The position numbers and the translations under genes are program-made. Source: Streptomyces sp. IMTB 2501 (GTDB lineage: Bacteria; Actinomycetota; Actinomycetes; Streptomycetales; Streptomycetaceae). From it: a DNA stretch of 57,914 nt. The notes beneath the pieces were generated by a model that worked only from the letters and a program-made list of their open reading frames with translations, did no database searches and was not told where the DNA came from. Positions 50,609 through 57,914 of the stretch are shown one piece after another (within the stretch, counting starts at the first letter, position 1; every line of letters begins with the position of its first letter). The stretch covers positions 106,974 through 164,887 of the forward strand of contig NZ_MQUS01000021.1 in the NCBI RefSeq assembly GCF_001953885.1. Direction: 5' to 3'.

Positions 50609-51172
50609 ATGAGTTTCTCCGTCAAACCCACCCTGACCGGCCGGAAGACCGTACTTCGGTCCTTCACCGAGGCCGACGCCGACATCATGCGGGAGATCAT
50701 CGCCGACCCCGAGGTCCTCCACTTCACCTTCGACCCGTCCACCGAACTCACCCTGGAGCGACTGCGGTCCTGGTACGGCTCCCGGGCCACCGCGCCCGAC
50801 CGGCTCGACCTGGCCGTCACGGACCCCGGGACCGGCGAGGTCCTGGGCGAGGCCGTGCTGTACGAGTACGACCCGGCCACCCGAAGCTGCACCTTCCGCA
50901 CCCTCATCGGCCCCCGGGGCCGCGGCCGCGGTGTCGGTACCGAGGCGACCCGCCTGATCGTCGGCTACGGCTTCGAGCAACTCGGTCTGCGCCGGATCCA
51001 GTTGGAGGTCTACGGCGACAACGACCGGGCCCGGCACGTGTACGAGAAGGTCGGGTTCCGGGTGGAAGGGGTGCGCAAGGAAGCGGTGCCCAGGGACGGT
51101 GACTGGGTCGACGAGGTGCTGATGGCCGTCCTGGACCGCGAGTGGGCCGCTCTCACGTCCACGGCTCGATGA
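50609..51172 (+). CDS. GNAT acetyltransferase, RimJ/RimL type
   Basis: A 187-residue acetyl-CoA-dependent transferase of the RimJ/RimL branch, often acting on protein N-termini or small amines. Marks: LTGRKTVLRSFTEADADIM start, FRTLIGPRGRGRGVGTEATRL (acetyl-CoA loop) and YGDNDRARHVYEKVGFRVEG. Convergent with and overlapping the alcohol dehydrogenase by 20 bp at its end (51153-51172). Confidence 0.88.
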   Translation: MSFSVKPTLTGRKTVLRSFTEADADIMREIIADPEVLHFTFDPSTELTLERLRSWYGSRATAPDRLDLAVTDPGTGEVLGEAVLYEYDPATRSCTFRTLIGPRGRGRGVGTEATRLIVGYGFEQLGLRRIQLEVYGDNDRARHVYEKVGFRVEGVRKEAVPRDGDWVDEVLMAVLDREWAALTSTAR

Positions 51173-52199
51173 CCGTGACGCCGCCCGCCCCTCCCGCCGT
51201 ACCCATCGCCGCGAGGGCCGCCGGTGTCGCGTCGAGCGTGATCGTGGACGTCACCAGCAGCTCGGGACGCAGGACGCCGGAGCGGACCAGGCGCAGCATG
51301 CCGGGGTAGCTGTGGGCGGCCATGCCGTGGCTGCCGAGGAGTTCCAGCTCCAGGGCGATGGCGCGGGCGAGCGGGACGGGCGTGGTGCCGTCCGGTGAGG
51401 GCAGCAGGCCCACCTGGATGTGCCGGCCGCGGCGGCGCAGGCCGTTCACGGAGGCGGCGCAGGTGGCGGGCGAGCCGAGCGCGTCGAGGGAGAGGTGGGC
51501 GCCGCCCTCGGTCAGCTCACGGACGGCGGCGGCCGGGTCGGCCACACCGGTGGCGTCGACGCACTCCGCGGCACCGAATTTCCGCGCCAGGTCGAGGGCT
51601 TGGGGAGACACGTCGACGGCGATCACACGGGCCCCGGCCGCCGCCGCGATCATCACCGCAGACAGCCCGACCCCGCCGCAGCCGTGCACGGCGACCCACT
51701 CCCCCGCCACCGCCCGTCCCTGCTGCACCACCGCACGGAAGGCGGTGGCGAAACGGCAGCCGAGGGCGGCGGCGGTGGAGTACTCCATCTCGTCCGGCAT
51801 CGCGACCAGGTTGACGTCGGCGTGGTCGAGCGCCACGTACTCGGCGAAGGAGCCCCAGTGGTGGAAGCCCGGCTGGGTCTGGCGTTCGCACACCTGCTGG
51901 TCGCCCGCCGCACAGGCCGGGCAGGTCCCGCAGGCGCAGACGAACGGCACGGTGACCCGGTCACCGGGCCGCCAACCGGTCAGCCGGTAACCGACCGCCT
52001 CCACAACACCGGCCAGTTCATGCCCGGGCACATGCGGCAGGGTGATGTCGGAGTCGTGGCCCATCCAGCCGTGCCAGTCGCTGCGGCAGAGGCCGGTGGC
52101 CTCCACCCGGACGATCACGCCGTGCTCCACGGGTTCCGGGTCGGGGACGTCCCGCACCTCGGCCGGCTTCCCGAACTGCTCGAACACCACGGCTCTCAT
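51153..52199 (-). CDS. Zinc-dependent alcohol dehydrogenase (MDR family)
   Basis: A 348-residue medium-chain dehydrogenase. Catalytic zinc ligands: Cys in GLCRSDWH and GHE in VPGHELAGVV; structural zinc site CACGTCPACAAGDQQVC is complete. NAD-binding GCGGVGLSAV near 170. Cytosolic; acts on an alcohol or aldehyde that cannot be named. Its 3' end overlaps the convergent GNAT. Confidence 0.92.
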   Translation of the reverse strand: MRAVVFEQFGKPAEVRDVPDPEPVEHGVIVRVEATGLCRSDWHGWMGHDSDITLPHVPGHELAGVVEAVGYRLTGWRPGDRVTVPFVCACGTCPACAAGDQQVCERQTQPGFHHWGSFAEYVALDHADVNLVAMPDEMEYSTAAALGCRFATAFRAVVQQGRAVAGEWVAVHGCGGVGLSAVMIAAAAGARVIAVDVSPQALDLARKFGAAECVDATGVADPAAAVRELTEGGAHLSLDALGSPATCAASVNGLRRRGRHIQVGLLPSPDGTTPVPLARAIALELELLGSHGMAAHSYPGMLRLVRSGVLRPELLVTSTITLDATPAALAAMGTAGGAGGVTVIEPWT

Positions 52200-52229
52200 G
52201 GGCCCACCCTGCCACGGCGGCCGGCGACC

Positions 52230-54437
52230 TCACACCCCCGCCGGCTCCTTCTCCTCCACCGGTGCCACCGGCTCGCCCTCGCTGAGTCCGAACCGCTCGT
52301 GAACGCGCCGCAGCCAGGCCGGCGCCCACCAAGTCGCCCTCCCCGTCAGCCGCATGATCGCCGGTACCAGGAGGCTGCGGACCACCATCGCGTCCATCAG
52401 GACCGCAAGCGCGATACCCAGGCCGAGCATCTTGGTGTTGGTCACCCTTGAGGTGCCGATGGCGACCATCACCACAGCGAGGATGACCGCCGCCGCGGTG
52501 ATCAGCCCACCGGTGCGCCGCAGTCCGTGCCGCACCGCCGATTCGTGGTCGCCCGTGCGGTCGTACTCCTCCTTGATGCGGGACAGCAGGAACACGCCGT
52601 AGTCCATGGAGAGCCCGAAGGCCACGCAGAACATCAGCACGGGCAGGGTGGTCTCGATCGAGCCGGGGCTGGTGAAGCCGAGCGAGCCGGACAGATGGCC
52701 GTCCTGGAAGACCCAGACCACGGCGCCGAACATCGCCGTCAGGCTGAGCGCGTTGAGCACCACCGCCTGGATCGGTATCAGCACGCTGCCCGTCAGCAGG
52801 AAGACCAGGAGCAGGGTGACGACGGCGATGAACACGGCCGCCCACGGCAGGCGCTCGGCTATCGCGTGCTTGGTGTCGACCAGGACGGCCGCCGTGCCGG
52901 TCACCTTCGTGTCGAAGGGCGGGTGGAGGGCTCGTATGTCGCCCACCAGGCGCTGGGCCGCGTCGCCCACGGCCTCCCCCTCGGGCTGCACCGTGAAGTA
53001 GGCGGCGTCGCCCTTGACCAGCGGGCCGTCGACGCGGACCGCCTCGGGCAGGGCGGCCACCTGCTGCTTGTAGGCGGCATACTGCGCGGCGGTGGCCCTG
53101 CCCTCGGCGAGGACCTCCAGACCGCCGCCGGGGCTGCCCGGGAAGCCCTCGCGGATCTGGTCCTGCACCACATGGGACTCGGCGGTCGAGGGGAGCTGGC
53201 GGTCGTCGGCGGTGCCGAACTTCACACCCAGGAAGGGCAGTCCGAGGATCACCAGCAGGACGGTGGTGCCGAGGGCGAAGAGCGGGGCGCGGCGCATCAC
53301 CAGGCGGGCGGTCCGCGCCCAGGCCGTCCCCTCGGCGGGCCTCGGCTCGCGGCCCCGGCGGAACAGGCGGCGCAGGTCGAGGGCGTTGACCCGGTGGCCG
53401 AGCAGGACCAGGGCGGCCGGGAGCAGGATCAGGGCGGCGGCCGCGGCGAGCAGGACCACGGCGATGCCGGCGTAGGCGAAGGAGCGCAGGAAGTACTGCG
53501 GGAAGACCATCATGGCGGCCAGGGACACCGCCACCGTGAGGGCGGAGAAGAGCACCGTGCGCCCGGCCGTGCGCAGGGTCGCGCCGATCGCCGTCAACGG
53601 GTCGGCGCCCGTGGACAGTTCCTCGCGGTAGCGGCGGACGATGAACAGGGCGTAGTCGATGGCCAGGCCGAGGCCGAGGGCCGTGGTGAGGTTGAGCGCG
53701 AAGACGGAGACGTCGGTGAAGGCCGTCAGACCGCGCAGAACGGCGTTGGTGCCGAGGATGGCGACGATGCCGATGCCGAGCGGCAGCAGGGCGGCGACCG
53801 CGCTGCCGAAGACCATCACCAGCAGCACGAGCGTGATCGGCAGAGCGATCATCTCGGCGCGGGTCAGGTCCTCCTTGATGATGGTCTGCATGTCGTGCCG
53901 CACGGCGACGATGCCGCCGACCTTCACCCGGACCGGGCCGTGCGTGCCCCGGTAGTGGGGCGCTATGCGGTCCAGGGTCTTGCCCATCGCGTTGTCGTCG
54001 CCGGTGATGCGGGCGGCGATCAGCGCCTCGTGCCCGTCCTTGGCGCGCAGGGCCGGAGACTTGCTCTGCCAGTAGGAACCGACGCCGGTCACGCCCTGCT
54101 CCCCCGCCAGCCGGCCGGCCAGGGCGCGGGCCTGGGCGGCGACCGCCGGATCGTCGACCGAGGCGCGGCCCGAGTCGACCAGGAGCAGCAGGTTCGGCTG
54201 GGAAGCGGGGAACTCGCGCTCCAGGGCCTTGGTGGCATACGTCGACTGCGCGGCCGGGTCCTCCCAGCCGCCGCTGCCGAGGCGGTCCGCGACCCCGCTG
54301 CCGGCCAGCACGGCCAGCGCCGTGAGCACCAGGGCCACCAGCAGAGACAGGCGCGGGCGGGCGGTGACGAATCGAGTCCAGCCGCGGGGCCGGGGCGGCA
54401 CGTCCCCTGCGCGCAGCGCCTTGTTGACTTCGGTCAT
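52230..54437 (-). CDS. MMPL-family RND exporter
   Basis: A 735-residue transporter with about 11-12 hydrophobic segments and two large exoplasmic loops (about 65-180 and 430-530). MMPL signatures: first helix LSLLVALVLTALAVLAGSG, VFGSAVAALLPLGIGIVAIL, TALGLGLAIDYALFIVRRYREEL (conserved Asp in TM4-like) and FGLSMDYGVFLLSRIKEEYD (second copy). Exports lipids, fatty-acid derivatives or drugs. Divergent from a TetR regulator with two clear operators between, so it is probably drug or lipid inducible. Confidence 0.93.
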   Translation of the reverse strand: MTEVNKALRAGDVPPRPRGWTRFVTARPRLSLLVALVLTALAVLAGSGVADRLGSGGWEDPAAQSTYATKALEREFPASQPNLLLLVDSGRASVDDPAVAAQARALAGRLAGEQGVTGVGSYWQSKSPALRAKDGHEALIAARITGDDNAMGKTLDRIAPHYRGTHGPVRVKVGGIVAVRHDMQTIIKEDLTRAEMIALPITLVLLVMVFGSAVAALLPLGIGIVAILGTNAVLRGLTAFTDVSVFALNLTTALGLGLAIDYALFIVRRYREELSTGADPLTAIGATLRTAGRTVLFSALTVAVSLAAMMVFPQYFLRSFAYAGIAVVLLAAAAALILLPAALVLLGHRVNALDLRRLFRRGREPRPAEGTAWARTARLVMRRAPLFALGTTVLLVILGLPFLGVKFGTADDRQLPSTAESHVVQDQIREGFPGSPGGGLEVLAEGRATAAQYAAYKQQVAALPEAVRVDGPLVKGDAAYFTVQPEGEAVGDAAQRLVGDIRALHPPFDTKVTGTAAVLVDTKHAIAERLPWAAVFIAVVTLLLVFLLTGSVLIPIQAVVLNALSLTAMFGAVVWVFQDGHLSGSLGFTSPGSIETTLPVLMFCVAFGLSMDYGVFLLSRIKEEYDRTGDHESAVRHGLRRTGGLITAAAVILAVVMVAIGTSRVTNTKMLGLGIALAVLMDAMVVRSLLVPAIMRLTGRATWWAPAWLRRVHERFGLSEGEPVAPVEEKEPAGV

Positions 54438-54476
54438 GGTGCGGTGTCCCCTTCACCGTGGAAACCGTAAACTGGC

Positions 54477-54529
54477 AAACACGAGATGTCGCTCGCGTTT
54501 TCACAGAATGCGAGCGACCGCTCGTGTTT
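54477..54529. promoter_or_regulatory. Two tandem TetR operators between MMPL exporter and regulator
   Basis: Operator 1 (54477-54500): AAACACGAG-ATGTCG-CTCGCGTTT. Operator 2 (54506-54529): GAATGCGAG-CGACCG-CTCGTGTTT. Each has 9-bp arms (one or two mismatches) with a 6-bp spacer. The two also form a larger palindrome with arms 54476-54485 / 54521-54530 and 54489-54496 / 54510-54517, centred on 54503. They overlap both promoter regions of the 124-bp divergent spacer, the expected arrangement for repression of both genes. Confidence 0.85.
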
Positions 54530-54561
54530 GTCAATCCCGTTCGGAGATCTGGGGACAACTC

Positions 54562-55218
54562 GTGCCCGACAACGCGCAGACACAGGCGCAGACACAGAAG
54601 GAGCAGCCGCGCCGCCGGCAGGCCCGCGGGGAGCGCCGTATCGCCCAGCTGCTCGAAGCGGCCGCCCGGGTCTTCTGCACCACCGGCTACACCGCCGCCA
54701 GCACCAACGCCATCGCCCGCGAGGCCGGCGTCTCACCGGGGACGCTCTACCAGTTCTTCCCGAACAAGGAGGCGATCGCGATCGAGCTGGGCGACCGGCT
54801 CGTCCACGAGATGCGGGAGACCTACGGAGAGGCGCTGGCCCCCGTGGACCCCGCCACCCCGCTGGAGGAGGCCATCGGTTCCGCCATCGACCGGTTCATG
54901 ACCTTCAACACCGAACACCCGGTGTTCTTCGCGCTGATGCACGGCCCCGACATCCCCGGCCGGATAGCCGAGACGCACGACCAGCTGCACACCACACTGA
55001 CCGGCCGGATCGAGAGCCTGCTCGCCTCCCTCATGCCCGCCGCCACCGCGGCCGACGTCACCCGCACGGCGCATGTCTGCCTCGGTATCTACAAGGCCGG
55101 CCTGGAGCTGGTCCTCGCCCACGAGGGCGCCGAGCGCGCGGCCTATGTCCAGGAGATCAAGGACGTCCTGATCCGCTACCTGGCCCCGCTGGTGGGCGAT
55201 CGGCTCGGCCACGGGTGA
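54562..55218 (+). CDS. TetR-family transcriptional repressor
   Basis: A 218-residue regulator from GTG 54562 (ORFs starting upstream run through the operator and are unlikely). TetR N-terminal HTH at about 20-65: RIAQLLEAAARVFCTTGYTA, AIAREAGVSPGTLYQFFPNKEA. The helical ligand domain follows with LMHGPDIPGR. It very likely represses the divergent MMPL exporter and itself by binding the tandem palindromes 54477-54529; a lipid or drug inducer is expected. Confidence 0.93.
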   Translation: MPDNAQTQAQTQKEQPRRRQARGERRIAQLLEAAARVFCTTGYTAASTNAIAREAGVSPGTLYQFFPNKEAIAIELGDRLVHEMRETYGEALAPVDPATPLEEAIGSAIDRFMTFNTEHPVFFALMHGPDIPGRIAETHDQLHTTLTGRIESLLASLMPAATAADVTRTAHVCLGIYKAGLELVLAHEGAERAAYVQEIKDVLIRYLAPLVGDRLGHG

Positions 55219-55305
55219 CTCCGGGTCCCCGTCCCGGACTGCGGCGCCCTGCACATCTGCCTACAGTGCGGATAAATCACCCAGCAGCCGTCCGAGGGGA
55301 CCGAC

Positions 55306-56256
55306 GTGAGCCACTCCCCGCCTCCCGGCACGCCCAAGGCCCGCATACCCGGCCCCCAGCAGCCGCCACCGCCGTACCCCCGCATCGGAGCCGGCCTGTG
55401 GCGGCGCTGTCTGGGCGGCGGGCTCGCCCTGTGGTCGCTGACCGCGTGGGTCACGTACGAGACACGGAACACCACGCTGCTGCCGACGCTGATCCTGCTC
55501 GGCAGCTTTCTCGCACCGGTCGTCTTCGTGCTGTGGGCGTACGAGCGGCACGGCCGCGACCTGGGCGTCAGCGCGATCCTCGGCTGCTTCCTGACCGGCG
55601 GGACCCTCGGCGTGCTCAGCGCCTCCCTGATGGAGTCGTATCTGCTGCACGCCTCGCTCGGGATGTTCGTCGGCGTCGGCCTGATCGAGGAGGCCGCCAA
55701 GCTCGCGGCGCTGGCGTTCGTGCTGCACCGGCAGCCGTACATGCGCGGACTGCGCGCCGGACTGGTGCTCGGCGCGGCCGTCGGTTTCGGCTTCGCGGCT
55801 CTGGAGAGCGCCGGGTACGCCTTCGACGTGACCGTCTCCGCCCGGGGCATCGACCTGCGCACCCTGCTGGAGACGGAGATCCTGCGCGGGGTGCTCGCCC
55901 CCTTCGGGCACGGCCTGTGGACCGCGATCGCCGGCGGCGTACTGCTGTCCCGGCGCCGCCTGAACGGAGACTTCCGCCTCGCCGCGCCGGTGCTCGGCAC
56001 CTACCTGGGCGTGTCCCTGCTGCACGCCCTGGGGGACTGCACGCACGGCCTCGCGATCTGGACGGTCGCCCGGCTGACCGGCACCGGCCTGCAAGGACGG
56101 CTGTTCACCCAGGCGTACCTCGTCCGGCCGAGCGCCGAGCAGGAACACCTGTTCACGTTGTTCTCGGTCGGCGGGCTGGCCCTGGTGGCCCTGGCCGGGG
56201 TCGGCTGGGCGCGGTCGCTGGCACGCCGGGACCTCTCTTGGAGAGGTACCCCCTAG
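55306..56256 (+). CDS. PrsW-type intramembrane metalloprotease (CAAX/PrsW superfamily)
   Basis: A 316-residue membrane protein with about eight hydrophobic segments after a Pro-rich N-terminus; start GTG 55306. Active-site motifs: GVGLIEEAAKLAAL (EExxK), FGFAALESAGYAF (ExxxY/FxxxE) and two His motifs, LAPFGHGLWTAIAGG and LLHALGDCTHG. PrsW proteins cut anti-sigma factors or other membrane proteins. Its stop codon (56254-56256) sits inside the downstream copper operator. Its link to copper is not clear; it is probably monocistronic. Confidence 0.9.
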   Translation: MSHSPPPGTPKARIPGPQQPPPPYPRIGAGLWRRCLGGGLALWSLTAWVTYETRNTTLLPTLILLGSFLAPVVFVLWAYERHGRDLGVSAILGCFLTGGTLGVLSASLMESYLLHASLGMFVGVGLIEEAAKLAALAFVLHRQPYMRGLRAGLVLGAAVGFGFAALESAGYAFDVTVSARGIDLRTLLETEILRGVLAPFGHGLWTAIAGGVLLSRRRLNGDFRLAAPVLGTYLGVSLLHALGDCTHGLAIWTVARLTGTGLQGRLFTQAYLVRPSAEQEHLFTLFSVGGLALVALAGVGWARSLARRDLSWRGTP

Positions 56257-56261
56257 GGGTA
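56247..56261 (+). promoter_or_regulatory. CsoR-type copper operator
   Basis: TACCCCCTAGGGGTA (56247-56261) is the pseudo-palindromic motif recognised by CsoR/RcnR-family copper sensors, followed by TATACTGTG, which resembles a -10. It lies 70-84 bp before copZ and overlaps the last codons of the PrsW gene (TAG at 56254). Copper should release the repressor and induce copZ-copA. The regulator itself is not in the window. Confidence 0.82.
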
Positions 56262-56330
56262 TACTGTGAGGAACGTGGGGTTCTCTCGTGGATCCCACCG
56301 GCCCCACACGCCTCGACGAGGAGTAACGAC

Positions 56331-56570
56331 ATGACCGCCCACACCGACACCCCGGGCTCCGTCACCACCGTCTACAAGGTGACCGGCATGAGCTGTGGCC
56401 ACTGCGAAGGCTCCGTCTCCGGCGAGATCTCCGAGATCCCCGGCGTCAGCTCGGTGAAGGCCGTCGCGTCGACCGGCGAGGTGACCGTGGTCTCCGAGGC
56501 CCCGCTGGACGACGAGGCCGTGCGCGCCGCCGTGGACGAGGCCGGCTTCGAACTGGCCGGCAGGGCCTGA
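56331..56570 (+). CDS. copZ: Copper metallochaperone
   Basis: A 79-residue HMA-domain protein with the copper motif MSCGHCEGS at about 20-28 (MxCxHC form), followed by a beta-alpha-beta-beta-alpha-beta pattern ending DEAGFELAGRA. Cytosolic Cu(I) chaperone delivering copper to the ATPase encoded 126 bp downstream. ATG 56331 with GACGAGGAG upstream. Confidence 0.95.
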   Translation: MTAHTDTPGSVTTVYKVTGMSCGHCEGSVSGEISEIPGVSSVKAVASTGEVTVVSEAPLDDEAVRAAVDEAGFELAGRA

Positions 56571-56695
56571 GCGGCGGGACACGTACACGAGGCCCGAGCA
56601 GCGGGGGCTCGTACGAGAAACCTTTTCCCGATCGGGCCGTGCCGACCAGCTGATACTGGATCCGTACGGCCCGGTCCGATGTCTGGAGTCCGGAC

Positions 56696-57914
56696 ATGAC
56701 CAGCACCACCGCAGAGACCGGGACGGCGAGCCCGACAGGCGGCACCTCCGCGGCCGGCGCCTCCGAGGTCGAGCTGCTCATCGGCGGCATGACCTGCGCC
56801 TCCTGCGCCGCCCGGGTGGAGAAGAAGCTCAACCGCATGGAGGGTGTGAGCGCCACCGTCAACTACGCCACCGAGAAGGCGAAGATCGCCTTCGGTGAGG
56901 GCGTCGGAGTGGCCGACCTCATCGCCACCGTGGAGAAGACGGGCTACACCGCCGAGGAGCCCGCACCGCCGGAGCCGGAGCCGGAACCCGAGGCGGCCGC
57001 GGAAACCCCCGAGCGGGATCCCGAACTCGGCGCCCTGCGCCACCGGCTGCTCGTCTCCGCGCTGCTCGCCGCGCCCGTCGTCCTGCTCGCGATGATCCCG
57101 GCGCTGCAGTTCGACAACTGGCAGTGGCTGTCGCTGACGCTCGCCGCACCCGCCGTCGTCTGGGGCGGCGCGCCCTTCCACCGGGCCGCCTGGACCAACG
57201 CCCGGCACGGCGCCGCCACCATGGACACCCTGGTCTCGGTCGGCACACTGGCCGCGTTCGGCTGGTCGCTGTGGGCCCTGTTCTTCGGTGACGCGGGCAT
57301 GACCGGCATGCACGACGAGTTCCGCTTCACCGTCTCACGCATGGACGGCGCCTCCACCATCTATCTGGAGGTCGCCGCCGGAGTCGTCGCCCTGATCCTG
57401 CTCGGCCGCTATCTGGAGGCCCGCTCCAAGCGGCGTGCGGGCGCGGCCTTGAAGGCGCTGATGCAGCTGGGCGCCAAGGACGTCGCCGTACTGCGCGAAG
57501 GCCGTGAGATACGCGTCCCCGTCGGCTCCCTGGCCGCCGGCGACCGGTTCGTCGTACGGCCCGGCGAGAAGATCGCCACCGACGGCACGGTGATCGAGGG
57601 CGTCTCCGCGGTGGACGCGTCCATGCTGACCGGCGAGTCGGTGCCGGTGGACGTCGGTCCGGGCGACCGGGTCACCGGCGCCACGGTCAACGCGGGCGGC
57701 CGGCTGGTCGTCGAGGCCACCCGGGTCGGCGCCGACACCCAGCTCGCCCGGATGGCGCGGCTCGTGGAGGACGCGCAGAACGGCAAGGCCGGGATGCAGC
57801 GGCTCGCCGACCGGATCTCCGCGGTCTTCGTGCCCGCGGTCATCCTCATCGCCGTCGCCACCTTCGGCGCCTGGCTGGGCGTCACCGGCGACACGGTCGC
57901 CGCGTTCACGGCCG
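56696..57914 (+). CDS. copA: Copper-exporting P1B-type ATPase (3' end cut off by the window)
   Basis: Start ATG 56696 (preceded by GGAGTCCGG). 406 residues are visible; the gene runs off the end. One N-terminal HMA domain with GGMTCASCAARVEKKL (CxxC) at about 30-40, then a Pro/Glu-rich linker. Membrane helices follow: LVSALLAAPVVLLAMIPAL, WLSLTLAAPAVVWGG, DTLVSVGTLAAFGWSLWALF and YLEVAAGVVALILLGRYLEA. The actuator has MLTGESVPVDVGPGD. The visible part lacks the CPC membrane motif and DKTGT, which lie beyond 57914. Pumps Cu(I) out; operon with copZ. Confidence 0.93.
   Translation, partial: MTSTTAETGTASPTGGTSAAGASEVELLIGGMTCASCAARVEKKLNRMEGVSATVNYATEKAKIAFGEGVGVADLIATVEKTGYTAEEPAPPEPEPEPEAAAETPERDPELGALRHRLLVSALLAAPVVLLAMIPALQFDNWQWLSLTLAAPAVVWGGAPFHRAAWTNARHGAATMDTLVSVGTLAAFGWSLWALFFGDAGMTGMHDEFRFTVSRMDGASTIYLEVAAGVVALILLGRYLEARSKRRAGAALKALMQLGAKDVAVLREGREIRVPVGSLAAGDRFVVRPGEKIATDGTVIEGVSAVDASMLTGESVPVDVGPGDRVTGATVNAGGRLVVEATRVGADTQLARMARLVEDAQNGKAGMQRLADRISAVFVPAVILIAVATFGAWLGVTGDTVAAFTA

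Overview
The window is chromosomal DNA from a high-GC actinomycete, almost certainly a Streptomyces. The GC content, frequent GTG/TTG starts, a melC1-melC2 tyrosinase operon, clusters of small secreted proteins, an actinomycete-type iol operon and a CsoR-type copper locus all point this way. Species cannot be named from sequence alone.

Layout. 1-4123: two adjacent large P-loop GTPases on the minus strand. 4442-4514: tRNA-Arg(TCT), followed by a 2-hydroxyacid dehydrogenase. 5.7-9.2 kb: a decayed zone with an IS630-type transposase remnant, then a cassette deacetylase-glycosyltransferase-Wzz-GNAT in which only the glycosyltransferase (7231-8367) is intact. 9.4-11.2 kb: a short phosphoglycosyltransferase and another glycosyltransferase. 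11.3-16.5 kb: nine small genes for secreted proteins in several paralogous families, separated by strong hairpins. 16.7-20.6 kb: a free-standing condensation-domain protein, tyrosinase melC2, its chaperone melC1 and a VKOR-type thiol oxidoreductase. 20.8-25.0 kb: acyl-CoA synthetase, a His-rich secreted repeat protein with a sortase-like tail, and a secreted GH26-type hydrolase.

25.1-33.6 kb is a minus-strand exopolysaccharide operon. In transcription order it holds glycosyltransferase, polyprenyl glycosylphosphotransferase, O-antigen ligase/polymerase, MurJ/Wzx-type flippase, polysaccharide deacetylase, a dead glycosyltransferase remnant, Wzz and a CelD/BcsL-type GNAT. Most junctions are ATGA/GTGA overlaps. 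The last four genes are the same cassette as 6.6-9.2 kb, inverted, with complementary losses: the glycosyltransferase is dead here and alive there, and the other three are alive here and dead there. One working copy of each enzyme survives, split across two loci about 18 kb apart. This is the most unusual feature of the window.

34.0-36.5 kb: five more small secreted proteins, three of them tandem paralogues. 36.7-40.3 kb: an ABC permease coupled to an unusual fusion of a secreted-type alpha/beta hydrolase and an ABC ATPase. 40.4-42.2 kb: a GNAT acetyltransferase and an amino-acid permease. 42.6-48.8 kb: myo-inositol catabolism (iolC, an aldolase-like barrel, iolB, iolD, mmsA) with a divergent AraC-type regulator. 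50.3-52.2 kb: a small HTH protein, a RimJ/RimL-type GNAT and a zinc alcohol dehydrogenase. 52.2-55.2 kb: a divergent MMPL exporter/TetR pair with two clear tandem operators. 55.3-57.9 kb: a PrsW-type membrane protease, then copZ and copA (truncated by the window edge) behind a CsoR-like operator.

Taken together, 6-36 kb looks like a cell-surface island combining exopolysaccharide synthesis and trimming, many small secreted disulfide-type proteins, melanin formation and a candidate wall-anchored His-rich protein. Functional links between these parts are inference.
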